From: Ignelater luminosus
Lineage: Eukaryota; Arthropoda; Insecta; Coleoptera; Elateridae
NCBI GenBank assembly: GCA_011009095.1
Contig: VTPC01000810.1
Location: 101,213 to 165,212, forward strand
Direction of reading: 5' to 3'
DNA length: 64,000 nt
Every line of letters starts with the position of its first letter. Position 1 is the stretch's first letter. Position numbers and translations under genes: made by a program. The notes beneath the pieces were generated by a model. That model ran no database searches and was not told where the DNA came from. It saw nothing but the letters and a program-made list of their open reading frames with translations. Positions 23,300-35,308 of this stretch are shown piece by piece.

Positions 23300-24240
23300 A
23301 TGGATATCACACTCCGTGAAAGAGCAATTATTATTGCTCTGAGTGAAAATACGCAAATGAGCGTAAGAAAGACTGTAGATTAGTTGAAGTTAGTCAAGAA
23401 AAGGTCGCTACAAGAAAAAAAGAAGGATTACGCCCAGGGATGTCGATTTGATTCGAAAAATCGGAATCATAAACTCAAAGAAGACAAGCCGTGACATCAA
23501 AAGAAAGAATTCGTTTTATGGAATGGATTTAGATTATAACTTCGCAAACTTATTTGACCTATCATTTCCTTTTCAGAAAAGAAGAATACTTACTGCTCCT
23601 TTTCTTTATGTTTTGATCACTTCCGATTGTATCCGAGGCTATCACCGTTCCTCTGGATTGTTCCAGCGCCCGTGGGATGGTACTGCCCCCTTTGGGAAAC
23701 ATTGATGTAGACACTTCCACTGCGATCCATCGTTTTTTGGAATGTAGCTGCCGTGTACAGCGGAAGCAGTTCTTGACATTCATTAGGAAGAAGAAAAGAC
23801 TGTCCTGAGCAAAAAAAAAATATAAAGACTGAACTGTGAAGCAGTGGAAGAAAGTGACTTTTTCACGAAACAATCTTGAAGTTCATGAGTCTAATTTTGC
23901 CCGACACTCACCTGGGAGACTTCTTCGATCTGGTTACCCAAACATCCACCTAAGATAATGTTTTAAAACTGTTTTACAGCTTTCGGGCCAAAAACCCTTC
24001 ACTCCATTGAAGGAATGGTCGATAGTACAATTCCTCGATGTGCTACAAAAGCAATTGATCCCAACCATGCGTTGACGGTTTCCTCGCAAAAGTTAGCGGG
24101 GTAGGACTGGCCGGAGAATTCACCAAATTTGAACCCATAGAAAATTCGGATTTGCAAGTTGAACTGCTCCACCAAGACTAAAATGATCGAGAGTGTCATT
24201 AACGTCTGGTATCGAGACTCATAAGTGAAGGAAATGTGCG
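23300..24240 (+). pseudogene. Decayed Tc1-type transposase
   Basis: Pieces of a Tc1 transposase occur in order across three frames. MDITLRERAIIIALSENTQM starts it, then RLVEVSQEKVA (first helix-turn-helix), then TPRDVDLIRKIG and TSRDIKRK (second DNA-binding region). The catalytic part follows: FGPKTLHSIEGMVDST-like residues near 23975-24015, LDVLQKQLIPTM, and WPENSPNLNP ahead of the final acidic position (about 24110). KMIESVINVWYRDS closes it. Multiple frameshifts and stops, plus foreign or lost sequence around 23520-23800, show an old dead copy. Terminal inverted repeats could not be located. Confidence 0.65.
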
Positions 24241-26162
24241 TGGAAGTAAAGGAAAGAAAAATAATTAGAGCAAATAGAGGTCACATTTCGTATTTAGATG
24301 TAATAAGATAAATCGATGTTTATATTTATTAGACCTTTGTGTCTAATTTGTACCGTACTGTAGGTTGATATGAACTACTGTCAGATCGTGCCTAAGTACT
24401 TGAGAGATTCTGCCAAAATCCGTCTTCGTACTGCCAGGTCTTGTCGAGTACTTCCAGTTCCTGCAACCCACTGCCTTAGGTCTTAATAAGATCTTGTGTA
24501 TCTATAGTCAGAAATGACTTTTACCAAGACGTAATCACTATCTAGATATTTAGTTTTTCTGCAAGACCTTATAATGCTCCTATCAATTCTTTGGTTTTTG
24601 TGGACATTCAGGTGTACAGAGGTTGAATCTTTCAGAAGGTGTGTTATACAGACCACTCGCTATACTGGTTGTCCATCCTTGTTCTAGCAGTTTTCAAGGT
24701 CCTTATGAGTTTCAGGCTTTCGGCGAGCTTTTCGGGTCTCACGAAATTCTGTATGCTAGTCCTTACTGAGGCCTTCGGTTAGTTCGTAGTCTTTGTAGAA
24801 TTCAGGTTTTAGCAGAACGCTACAGACTCTTGGAAACTCAACTGACAATAAGATAAATAGTACAAAACACGAAGCAAAAAAACCTTTAAAGTCGCTTTAA
24901 CGTTTTAAATTAATAGAGATACATGTACTAGTTTATTTCTGCTACAAAGCTGATATTTTAATTATTAAAACGCTTAGTACTTATACAATTATATTACTAT
25001 GTAATTAGATTAGGTTCTTCCATCACCTACTGCCGAAAAAGAACTGTTTGAATAATACAAAAAAATTTATTTTTAGTATAAAAGTGATAAAATGCAAAAC
25101 TCATACTAAAACAAACGCATACAGTTTCTATATTTTTTCCATTCACAAAAAAACTAGGCATTATGTAGTAAGTAGTGGTTCTCCGAAAAGTTCAGCCAAT
25201 TTTTGACGAGGCTAGAATATCGAAATGCCAAACGAAAATAGCGGTTCTTTTGTAATAGGATAGGGGCAATCCTTTAAATGTTGACCGGACTGCTGATAGA
25301 CAACAAGAAATTGTGATACAAAACAGCTGTTTCCTCAACGTTTTTGTAAACAAAAATGCAAGAAATATTGTAGATCTAAACTGCAGCTTGTGTATATGTA
25401 GTTATGAAAGATTTTTAATTAATTCTTTAAAGTGCCAAATTAAAATTGCATTCTTTCCATTTTTATTTAAAAATCACAATGACATAACCTATAATTTAAA
25501 TAAAACTGTTATAAAAATCTGAAAATCACGCACGGCCTACTTTAATAAGAGTGATTATGCGAAAAACTTACAATTTACGAATAATTATTGTCAAAGCGAC
25601 TTTTTATATTTTCATCGTCCACCTGTTTAATAAAAAGAAATATAAGAAAAGAATGTGTGATATGATAAATATATCCTTGCATAAAGAAACTAAATAGAAT
25701 GATAATCTGGACGCCAGCAATGATAATCACAAAAGAGCAAATCTAATTGATTAATTTTAATAATGAATTATGACGTTCCGTGAAATGTCGAAACTCAGAC
25801 TAAACTTTCAATGCTAAATGACTTGCATTTCGTTGTATGAAGAAATTTAAATTAAATATACATAAACGCAATAAGACATACACATTTCTCGAACGCGTAT
25901 TTCAAATAAAATAAATTGCATATGTTTATAAAACTGAATTTAATTAAAAACAAATCTCTCAATTTCTGAATGCGGTAATGAAAATAAAAACTGTGAGAAC
26001 TTACTTGTACTAAAATTTAAATATTAAGGTTACATAGTTAACCTAATAAACCGCTTCAAATTATTTTTGGAATGCGACTTAGTGCATTGCCTCCATGTCC
26101 TTGTAAATTCATAAAACAACAGTCTTGATAATAGAAATGACCACTTTTGGAGCAATACTAAG
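24241..26162. other. AT-rich DNA left of the mariner
   Basis: No coding or repeat feature could be supported. Around 24360-24860 the composition is less AT-rich, with several near-repeats of 'tactgccaggtcttgt'-like words, perhaps repeat debris. Confidence 0.4.
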
Positions 26163-26164
26163 TA

Positions 26165-27456
26165 CGAGGGTGGTCTGAAAAGTTTCCGACCTCAACGTGA
26201 AGATGGCAGCACTCGTAAATAAAAGCTACTGAATTTCGTTGTTCATCTGTTGACAGTTACTCACCAAAGTTTCAGCCATTTTGGACGCGCAGTTTTTATG
26301 TAACAGTCGTTTGAGTGAGTTGATGTGAGTTTTTTTGTGAAAATGGACAAAATCGAGTATCGAGCTGTCATTAAATATTTGTTTTTGAAAGGCAATACGC
26401 CTTCGCAAACAAAAGATGAGTTGGATTCTGTGTATGGGGACTCTGCACCATCATTTACCACGGTGAAATTTTGGGCTGCTGAATTTAAACGTGGCCGTAA
26501 GAGCTTGGGAGACGATGAACGTTCGGGACGTCCAAAAACTGCAATTACCGACGAAAACATTGCCAAAGTTCACCAAATGGTGCTAGACGACCGCCGAATT
26601 AAAGTGAAAGAGATAGCAGAGGTTATGAACATGTCAAAAGAACGTGTTTGTCACATATTAAATCAACATTTAGGCATGAGAAAGCTGTCCGCGCGTTGGG
26701 TGCCGCGTTTGCTCACGTTAGACCAAAAACGTGTTCGAATGAATATTTCCAACGCTCTTTTGGCGCAGTTTAGGCGAAATAAATCCGAATTTTGGCGCCG
26801 ATTAATTACTGTAGATGAAACTTGGATACACCATTGTACGCCCGAAACAAAAATACAGTCCAAACAGTGGACTGCAAAGGGGGAACCGGCTCCAAAAAAA
26901 GCAAAAACTGTTTTTTCGGCTGGGAAAGTGATGGCGACTGTTTTTTGGGATAGTCATGGAGTTATTTTAATCGATTATCTTCAAAAAGGAAAAACCATTA
27001 CAGGAGCATACTATGCATCATTACTTGACAAGCTGAAGGCAGAACTTGCGAGAAAAACGGCCACATTTGCAGAAAAAGAAAATCCTGTTTCACCAAGACA
27101 ACGCACCGTCTCACACCTCAGCGATTGCCATGGCGAAAATCCACGAATTACGGTTTGAACTGCTTGACCATCCGCCTTACTCACCAGATCTAGCCCCAAG
27201 CGACTTCTTTTTGTTCCCCATCTGAAAATTGCGCTCGGAGGACAAAGATTTTCGTCAAATGAAGAGGCAATCACCTTCGTGAACAATTGTTTTGCAGAGA
27301 AAAATGCCGAGTACTATTTGGACGGGTTACAGAGATGGGAGCATCGCTGGGAGAAGTGTGTAGAGTTACAAGGAGACTATGTTGAAAAATAAAAAAAAAT
27401 TTCAGAAAAAATGTCTTGTATCTTTGTTAGGTCGGAAACTTTTCAGACCACCCTCG
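26165..27456 (+). mobile_element. Full-length mariner element, 1292 bp
   Basis: The ends are 28-bp inverted repeats (26165-26192 and 27429-27456, starting CGAGGGTGGTCTGAAAAG) with no mismatch. TA flanks both sides (26163-26164 and 27457-27458), which is the mariner target duplication. The length is standard for a complete mariner. The interior is one transposase gene carrying two single-base indels. Perfect ends and so few breaks point to a recent insertion. It was probably mobilised by an intact relative, or was intact when it inserted. Confidence 0.95.
26343..27392 (+). pseudogene. Mariner transposase (DD34D) with two frameshifts
   Basis: It codes for a mariner transposase. I chose MDKIEYRAVIKYLFLKGN (26343) as the start rather than the in-frame ATG at 26325, because mariner proteins begin near this motif. 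The N-terminal part has two helix-turn-helix regions (to about residue 110). The linker has the 'WVPxxL' signature as WVPRLLT. The first catalytic aspartate is in TVDETWIHH. The second is in FHQDNAPSHT and the third in YSPDLAPSDFF, 34 residues apart, once the reading frame changes near 27070-27080 (an extra base in an A-rich run). A base is missing near 27220 (FLFP-HLK), after which the frame reads to LQGDYVEK and the stop at about 27392. No other stops are seen. The expected product is about 350 residues. Confidence 0.9.
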
Positions 27457-27500
27457 TAGGCATTATGCACACATGTATTTTTATTAGGCCCTTAGATTCA

Positions 27501-27875
27501 CAGGGTGGTGTCCGTTTATCATTCTACATTCGATTATTTTTATTGTATGGGACGGTTGCAGCACTATAGCCCTTCCAGTATCTAAACTACTGTAGAGTAT
27601 TCGGTAATTTCTATGTGTGGGAATCTGAAATTAATTGGTTTTTGTTCTAACTAATCCTTATTGTAGATTTTGTTAGGAATCGCATGCACTGTCTATCGAA
27701 GCAAATAAAAAAGCGGAGGTTCTATTGAACAAGTGAAAGTCAACATCCTTTCTGGTTTGACCAGATGTTCAATCTAGAAGTCGGATTTTAAAGGATTCTT
27801 GATTTCCATATTCTTACCTGTAATAGTACCTGAATAATCGAGTGTAGAAGGTAGTACGTTAAATGGAACACCCTG
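27501..27875. mobile_element. TACAGGG-type MITE, 375 bp
   Basis: The left end, CAGGGTGGTGTCCGTTTA..., and the right end, inverted CAGGGTGTTCCATTTAA..., match imperfectly over about 40 bp, including a shared inner block 'ctacattcgattatt'. The right flank is TA and the left flank is CA, consistent with a mutated TA duplication. The interior is non-coding. It is probably a Tc1/mariner-related non-autonomous element, older than the mariner 44 bp to its left. Confidence 0.65.
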
Positions 27876-27877
27876 TA

Positions 27878-30800
27878 TAGACAGTAAAATTTTGTAATGG
27901 ATTTTATGAAGTGTCTGTAAACTTCTTCACTTAATATAAGTAGTTCAACCCTTTATAAACTTGGAACTGTGTTAATTTTTTTCTGTCCAATTTCATGTTT
28001 GCGCGATTAAATGATTGAAGTTACGATCTGTTGCAGACTGACTCAACAACGTGCTGCTACTGAAAGTGCGTGTTAGTTATTTGCACTGGCTTTGAGAATA
28101 CGTCAAAAAGTCGTGGTCTTGGGCACTCTCTACACTATGGTAGATTTTCACGTACCTAGTCTTCTTATATTACTGGTTAGTTAGCCGCGAAAATACTTAG
28201 ATTTGGCATTACCTGAAGTACATTTACCATATTTGTCTGTATAAGGGACAGTGTCTGTGCCAAAAAAAAAATGTAAGTGGTACAGAAGTGTCCGATATGA
28301 AGGGGTAAAAACTCGAGGATTACAAAACGTTTTGGGACTTAGAAAGTGTCCTTGATACAAAGTGTCCATTGAAAAAGCTTTTGCTATGTTTTATTCCTTC
28401 TGACAAACACACAGGAAAGGTAGAAGCTTCAAATCTATTTACATCCATATGGATTTGAATTGCTCCAGAAGACCGCAAAATGTAGTACACATACTGTGCT
28501 CTGAAGACCAAACAATTAGCTCTAGAAAGAAGTACTAATCTTAAAAACGGTTTCTCTTTAACTCCAAAGTTATTGTTAGCTTAAGTGTAGTACGCAAAGA
28601 TGTTCTTTCTTGCCACCAACGGAATTCACTTGCTGAGGACGAGGAATGAGCGGCAGAACACAAGATGAGTTCACGATTTTACATATGTATGAAACGGCCA
28701 TACGGAAACCTTACGCACCTACACAAACATTACCGGTTTGTACTTGTGGAAGAGAAAATATTTTCCACCGGTTTCCTTACTGATATAGGGTGACCTGTAA
28801 AATGTACAGTGGAAAAACTTGAAGACAAACAGTACCAACAACACACAGCTATTTAGTGCCCCTTTCTAATGTCATCAGTTCGATATAAACTATACTGTAA
28901 GTACCTTTAAACCGATGTGATAGTATCGAGCAGGATTTATTTTTGGGGTCCTCCAATTAGAACCATGACAAGCCTGAATTCAAAAGTAATTTTCCGCGGG
29001 AGAGGCCTTTGGATTTCCTAAACCAGACATGCAATATCCTTGAGGAGCTCTACAGTTAGCAGGCCTAACTTGCCAGGCCCATGCTTCACGGAGCTCGCAA
29101 AATCCCTGTAGATACGCCACTACTCCGATTGAACGATTAAAGGTTGTCAGTTGAAGTTGAAGGGCCTCTTAGGGTTGAAAACTCTCCGCACCTTGGGCTC
29201 TGCGGAGCAACCAGTACACCCGTCGCGCCGCAGCTACTCCCCTGATATTGTAGAAATAAATGTATTTCATAAACAGGGGGTCAATATGGATGGGCATTAC
29301 ATAAACATGCAATTAGATACAGTGATATTGTTATATCGTTTTTCTTCAAAGCTTCAAACAGGCCCGAATCGAGCTTAAGATCGTTCACCGTGATATAGAG
29401 TATTAAAACTCTACAAGAAAATGAGAGGTGCTATTTAGCGTAAAATAACAATGACGTCACATTCTGCTGCCAATGGTTAAAGCCGAGAAAATATTTTAAT
29501 CTATTACCATTTTGGCGGTATTTTTAAAATGAAATAATCTTATTCCAAACTTTAAGACAGCCCCTAGTAACTGTAGAATTTTGAACCAGTTCATGCATGG
29601 TTTGGTTTCTAACAAAGAAAATATGGTAATTCGAAGCTTACCAAGTCTCGAGTGATACATTGTTCACTTTTCCCATTCGTAGTTTACGCAAAACTTGAAA
29701 GTTTGTAGAGAATACAAAGCAATCAAATATAGTCCACTAATCAACTTCTTTAACTCCTCATACATTTATCCATTAGCTGTATCAAGTTTTGCACAAACCG
29801 TATCCAACTTCCTTCTCTCGAGGAGTCATAACTTGATATGAGTAATATGCCATGCCATAAGAAGGCAACCAAAATGTGCGTAGTGACTAACCGAGTCGGG
29901 TCAAATCCAGTCAGTCTACCTATCTTTCCTAGAATTAGGAAGTTCATCCATGGTAATGTGTGAGCATCAACAGTCAAAACAAACCAAGTAATTTCAGTTT
30001 TGATGAATTAAGGGTATTGTTGCATCACCTTCCATATTGTCAGTCGAATTCTACTAATGGTGACTAACGATTGCAATTTTGCATCGAGAAATGAGTTTCA
30101 AAAGTTGAAATTGTTTAGTTAAAGACCATCAAACAATCTACAATGCCTGATTCTAAAAAATATAAAAGTCCTCTTCATTCTTCCTCTTCTCAGATACAAT
30201 GTCATTGTGTGAAAGACCAACACGTAAGAAAAGAGATAAAATCTCATTGAATCTGCACAAATTTAATTTTGTTGGTCACTGTATAGAATCTAATTTGGTT
30301 ACATGCAATTTAACTTAACTTTGTGCAAAAATCCAGAGTCATATTACCTCAATGAAAGTTAAAAAAAAATGATACTCATTCGTAACACTCTCGAAAAATG
30401 AGAGGTCGATCTTATACACTATATAATAAATTGCCTTAAGCTGGCTGGGACTAAAGGGTCCTAAACGAACGTTAGTTCCTAGAGATTCATGTCGATGGCG
30501 TTACTTATCAAAAAGGCAATCTAAGCTCCACTCCCCATTACTAATGATTTCTTTCAATTCTTCGTTTTGGCAATAGCACTCATGTCTTTTGATCTTGTAT
30601 CATTTAACTATTACTAAACTCTCGATGCAAAGGGTGTGGAATAGTACTCTTCACATGCTCCAAGCCTCTCTGAAATATTCGATCGCCAAAATAAGGAAAA
30701 AGTTCATTTTTAAAGAAGTGTTTTATGTCACCTTGAGGTATGCCAAAGTAATAGTATGTAAGTGTACACATTTTGAGTCCTCTCAATCAAACTTTCGACA

Positions 30801-30940
30801 TAAGCAAAATGCAAAAAATCTCAATGGTCCAAACTTCTGTGTAATCTGTTGATCGCAATTTGGAAATCATTAGAGCTGATTCAAACCCTTTTTCTCCTAA
30901 AGGTGGGTCCTCATAATGTAATAGTTTTCTATTCGCAGTT
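27878..30940. other. Mixed-composition DNA without recognised genes
   Basis: The open frames are at most 87 codons and resemble no family I know. A GC-richer patch at about 28980-29260 stays open on the plus strand for 75 codons (29151-29378, GLLGLKTLRTLGSAEQPVH), but I cannot place it. 'tatagggtgacctgtaaaatg' at 28784 looks like another MITE tip without a partner. Confidence 0.4.
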
Positions 30941-30949
30941 CTTCACAAA

Positions 30950-33050
30950 CTATAGTTTGGTCGGTATCCGACTGCAGACCTCTCACTTCCACTTGCAGAT
31001 GACTGAATTCACTCCCTCACCGCATCGTTTCATCGATCACATCATCACCAACTCACTAACCCACATTTCAAGATTCCAGCTTCCATTGCCACCCTATCAC
31101 TTCTGACAATCTACCCCTGGACATCGATTCCACACTACTCTAAATGCAGATTCGCTAAACACTCCTCGCACCCACGGGAATTAGAAGACTCGCGTCAAAA
31201 ATACCCTCCCTTCAAGAAAGTAGAAAATATCGAAACCAACGTTCTCTAAGTCACAGCCACCTTCCAAGATGCAGTTCAAGCTTCCACAAAAACCATCGAC
31301 CCTAAGCGTCTCCCTTTGCCTGCAGATATCAAAAGCAACGGGTGTACACAGAATACATTTGCATCCAGTGATGAAAACGCAGTGAAATTGACTTTATGTT
31401 TTTATCCGCCAGCACACAAGCCAGCATCTCGCCAGGATGCCTCATTCTAGTACAAACGACGACTACTATAATTCCCGACTCCCATCGTGAGGCAAACGTC
31501 TTCGCAAAGTCTTAAAAAAAGTCCATCAACGGTCCGACGACTTTTTGTTTGTTTCTGTTTCGCCTAGACCCAAACATCGCTCCCCGCCTCCACGTTTTTG
31601 GTCTTCAACAGGGTTTGGCACGAGGGACTACTTATAAAGCGACATTCCTGTCCTCTTCGTCACGCTAATTAACAGCTACCTGTCTGCCTGCCACCATCAA
31701 TGCGCGTTCCCTGAACTTTTGCGCGGTTTTTATTCATCTTTTACTGTTACGACACTCCTCGCCCCGAGGATCGCAATACTGTACAGTGTGGGTCCAATTT
31801 CGATGGGATTAAATGGGTAACTTTCTTATCAGCGCAGATAAATGAAAACAGCTTAGGTACTCGTGACCTCTTTTTTCGTGCTTATTCCATTACCGTTACC
31901 AGAAATAAGCTGCCGTCTTTTGTTTTTTTCCTAGAGAGAAAAAGAGAAAAAAACAGCCGATTTCTTCAATTTGCTGTAACTCCTATATTTTCGAAGCTAG
32001 AACAAGATTATTTTAGCATTGTTGAGGCACTTTTACCGTAGAATCTAATGCTGTCAGTCGTTTTTTCCTAGTTCTTTCCATAACTACGCTGTAACTCAAA
32101 GTTGAATTTTTTAAATAGCCCATTTCAAAATTCATCTTTGAGTTACAGCGCAGTTATAATAAATAAAAGAGTTACAGCAAATTAAATCGGTTCATTTAAA
32201 AAATTCAATTTTGAGTTACAGCGCAGTTATGGAAAGGGCTAGAAAAAAACAACTGACGCATTAAATTAAATTAAAAAGTGCCTGAACAATGCTAAACTGA
32301 TTTTGTTCTAGCTTCGAAAATAAAAGAGTTACAGCAAATCGAAGGAATCGGCTGTTTTTCACTTTTTCTCTCTAGGGAAAAAACAAAAGACGGCAGCTTA
32401 TTTCTGGTAACGGTAATGGAATAAGCATGAAAAAGAGGTCATGAGTACCTAAGCCATTTTCATTTATCTGCGCTAATCAGAAAATTACCCATTTAATCCC
32501 ATCGAAATTGGACCACACTGTCTGTGGGTAACCTTTTCAAGCTGTCTCGAGACATCGTGATTTCAAGTATCTGAACTCGAACAACTGGAGATTTGGTTGC
32601 GAAATGGAGAATAAGGCTAAACCAATATTCTATTCCATCACGGCAACTTACACTACAGCTTCCAGATTCAAACCAGAAGACGGCTGCATGGGACCATAAG
32701 CAGAAGCAGTGTTCTCCAGACTCGATTACGCAAAAGCCATTTGCAAGAGGATCTTACGCTTGGAACGCTGCTATCGGATTACCACAGAACGAGAACCAAC
32801 CCTGTCACATTTTCAATTTACTTTACCGTTTCCGGGAATGCAATATTGATTTTTCTGCTTGCTTCACTACACCTTTGCGGTCCCTTTCCCCACACTCACC
32901 GTTTAGCATAATCATCGGCCACAAGCTCCACTGCCATCCGGTATCGTCTTTCAGCAGCAACGCCGTTACTCCAACAATTCCATCGCCAGCACACTATGCA
33001 ACCACGTGTAGCTAGCTCATCTGCTCTGAAGTATTTCGGTTCCCTATAGG
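30950..33050 (+). mobile_element. Jockey-like LINE relic interrupted by a foldback element
   Basis: Plus-strand fragments occur in LINE order. First is an endonuclease-like tail and linker (DNLPLDIDST near 31110; FQDAVQASTKTIDPKRLPL near 31268). Next is the reverse-transcriptase block VFNRVWHEGLL (31600), then ARFLFIFYCYDTPRPEDR before the break. After the foldback element the line continues WVTFSSCLE and LVAKWRIRLNQ (32594-32626). Removing the insertion and one target copy gives 'gcaatactgtgggtaacc', which restores one continuous frame in the YADD region, although the motif itself is degraded. The copy is broken in many places and belongs to the same kind as the relic at 7.4 kb. Confidence 0.7.
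31783..32521. mobile_element. Foldback (palindromic) non-autonomous DNA element, 739 bp
   Basis: The two halves are long inverted copies of each other. ACAGTGTGG(G)TCCAATTTCG at the left returns as its reverse complement at the right end, and matching continues through 'ttatctgcgc', 'aataagctgccgtcttttgt' and 'gagttacagc' to near the centre (about 32150). The arms are over 300 bp with scattered differences. The 4-bp word CTGT flanks both sides (31779-31782 and 32522-32525), and its removal restores the host LINE. There is no open frame of interest. The superfamily is uncertain; 4-bp duplications with CACTG-like ends are known among CMC/Chapaev-type elements, but this is only a hint. Confidence 0.85.
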
Positions 33051-33389
33051 AGCAGGAAGGCAAAACTGGAAACTTATACTCTAATATCTATTTCAGTTGT
33101 TACTGTTGAAGCTATACAGTATGGAGACGACTTACTTTCCGCATAGAAGCATTGCTAATCGCATCGTTATATTTAACTTATGAAATGAAACAACCCAGAA
33201 ATAATTGCATATAAGGGTTCATTGAAAGGTTAAGGGATAAAATAACCAATTAAATAAGTACAAAAATGTAAACTATCACAAACTATGATCTGAGATTGTA
33301 GTATTAACGTATTAATTTTGATTTATCAAATGTTTTCACATATCCTATCTAGAAAAAAATGTAATTGCAGACTGGAGACGCAAATTGAG

Positions 33390-34230
33390 ATTTATTTATC
33401 AACTATATTTTGTTTTCTTACAGTAAGAGAAATGCGCAGTGTTAATTAACATCAGAAGAAATCTAATTATCGTACTTTCTGATAAGAATAACTTTTAATA
33501 ATCCTTTTGGAATGTTAACTTGAAGTGATTCATTTTTCAAGGAATTTTTTCGCGAATAAATAAAATTAATCACGAACAAAATTTAATATTTTTATTTAAA
33601 CAAGTGAACTTCGAGAGATTCAATTTTATATTTATATCCTACAATGGTTCTTAAAATTTATCCTTCTTACTTAAGCATCTAACGGTACACAACACAAAAA
33701 TAAAAATTTAATATACGCATTATAAGCAAATGGGCGTGATTAAAAATCTTACATCAGGCGTCAATCACATCGTGAATCAATAAAAAAAATAAAGTATTTA
33801 TCTATGAACTATGATACATTCGTTACATAAGCTCATATTACAATACCACACACGAGAGTACAACCCACTAGTAATTACAGAAATTCTTAATCCTTTAGAT
33901 GTGACAAGAAGTTATTTTAGAATCGTTTTGTTATTTTATTTGCGAAATGTTTTGATGTAAACAATTTAATAACCTTTTATCAATAACATACTGATAATTT
34001 AAAATTTCATATAGTATTACATAACATAAAATTTCTAAATTAAATACTTTTAATTATTAATTATAATAAAAATTACATAAACAAAACACCAAATTAGATC
34101 AACACAAGGAATTTTTACGATGACATTCGGCAAAAGATAAGAAGAGATGTGGTGTGTATATGTGGGGGTAATATCGATGATTGATGAACAAAATCAGCTT
34201 TCACAATGATCTCAGATTCAAATACATCTG
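33390..34230 (-). other. Probable 3' UTR of the minus-strand gene
   Basis: Downstream of the proposed stop (34231-34233) the minus strand is extremely A/T-rich and contains several AATAAA words, for example opposite 'tttatt' at about 33395 and 33590. The end point is a guess, limited by the LINE relic at 33050. Confidence 0.4.
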
Positions 34231-34366
34231 TCAAATCACTGTGAAAACCAGTTTCGTCTCGCTGACGTTACCATGACTCGATGAATTCCTTGCAGGAAAC
34301 CTGGGGGTCCCAGTCTTCACCAGATCGGCAATATGTCGTGGTATAATCACGTTTCGGTCGTTTTTT
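34231..34366 (-). CDS. Last coding exon of an unrecognised minus-strand gene
   Basis: After the acceptor 'ccaatcactag', the minus strand is open for 44 codons in the phase left by the previous exon (two bases pending). It gives KNDRNVIIPRHIADLV, then a Ser-rich NSSSHGN segment, and ends ETKLVFTVI. The last residues T-V-I fit a class I PDZ-ligand consensus (S/T-x-hydrophobic), so a cytoplasmic tail of a membrane protein is possible. A second frame in the same exon is also open for 32 codons (KKRPKRDYTTTYCRSGED... to a TAA at 34268) and would need a phase-0 upstream donor. Two long open frames in GC-richer DNA inside very AT-rich surroundings argue for a true exon. Confidence 0.55.
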
Positions 34367-35175
34367 CTAGTGATTGGCACAATCTAATATATCCCTCTAA
34401 TTATTACAAACGTACAGTTATTTCAATAACATCACAAAATCTATTTTTATGCACACAATTAAAAATTAAAATCTTACACTCCTTAATTAACAAATCATAA
34501 ATAATAAAATCACAAATGTACACTAAATGAATACAGAAATTAATAATAAGTGAACCAAGTACCAGCTGACGAAAGATTATGAATGAGAAAATTTCATGAA
34601 TGGATTCTGTTGAAACAACTTAGCTTATCAAAAATGTCAAATTCTAAAATATGTAGCAAATATCGCACACTGAAGTCATATATCTATTTTTAGATTAAAT
34701 TATTTATAACAAATCACGCTTTAAAACTGTGAACTTTCCGATTTTAAGATGCTCCAAAAACACTACATAAATCGATTAAAAAAACAACGAAAAAAATTTA
34801 CATAACCTTAAAAAAGGCACTATTTCGTAAAAGAGGGGATACAGTCATTAAAGGTCAATTAATTTTTAGTTAGAAAAGACTAGTTAAAATACATTAAATA
34901 AAGTAAAGAAACTTAAATCGATTCTGTACTAACAACACAATTATCTATTTAACAACCTTGTCCTTATTAATTCAACAAATATACATACAGCGTGGTTCAG
35001 TATTATGTCTTTAATTTGAATACAATTTCTATAAAGTTTAAAATTAATATTTACGTAAATCTATCTAATGCAATGATAATTTAGTACATTCTCAAGGCAC
35101 TTTTAACCGAATCCAAAATGAAAACTTAAAAAGATTAAAGTATGCCTTCTTTACAATTACTCAGTCACTGCTTAC

Positions 35176-35308
35176 ACGTTAGCTTTACCTACAGCATCTG
35201 TGTTCCAAAATCTTGACCAAATAATCTTCGAAGTTACATCTAAAGAAACATTCTTCGATTCTGAACTGCTTTCATCCATTGGCACAAGGTTATGATCTAC
35301 CTTGGATT
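35176..35308 (-). CDS. Internal exon of the same minus-strand gene
   Basis: The acceptor is a T-rich tract ending 'tttttttag'; the donor is GT|gtaagc. The exon enters with two bases completing a codon and leaves in phase 2. It encodes SKVDHNLVPMDESSSESKNV, then SLDVTSKIIWSRFWNTDAVG and KANV. If it is not spliced at the donor, translation stops at the TAA inside the donor (35172-35174), which would give a shorter C-terminus by intron retention. The acidic/Ser-rich part followed by a Trp/Phe-rich helix-like patch looks like a cytoplasmic regulatory tail. I do not recognise the family. Confidence 0.6.
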
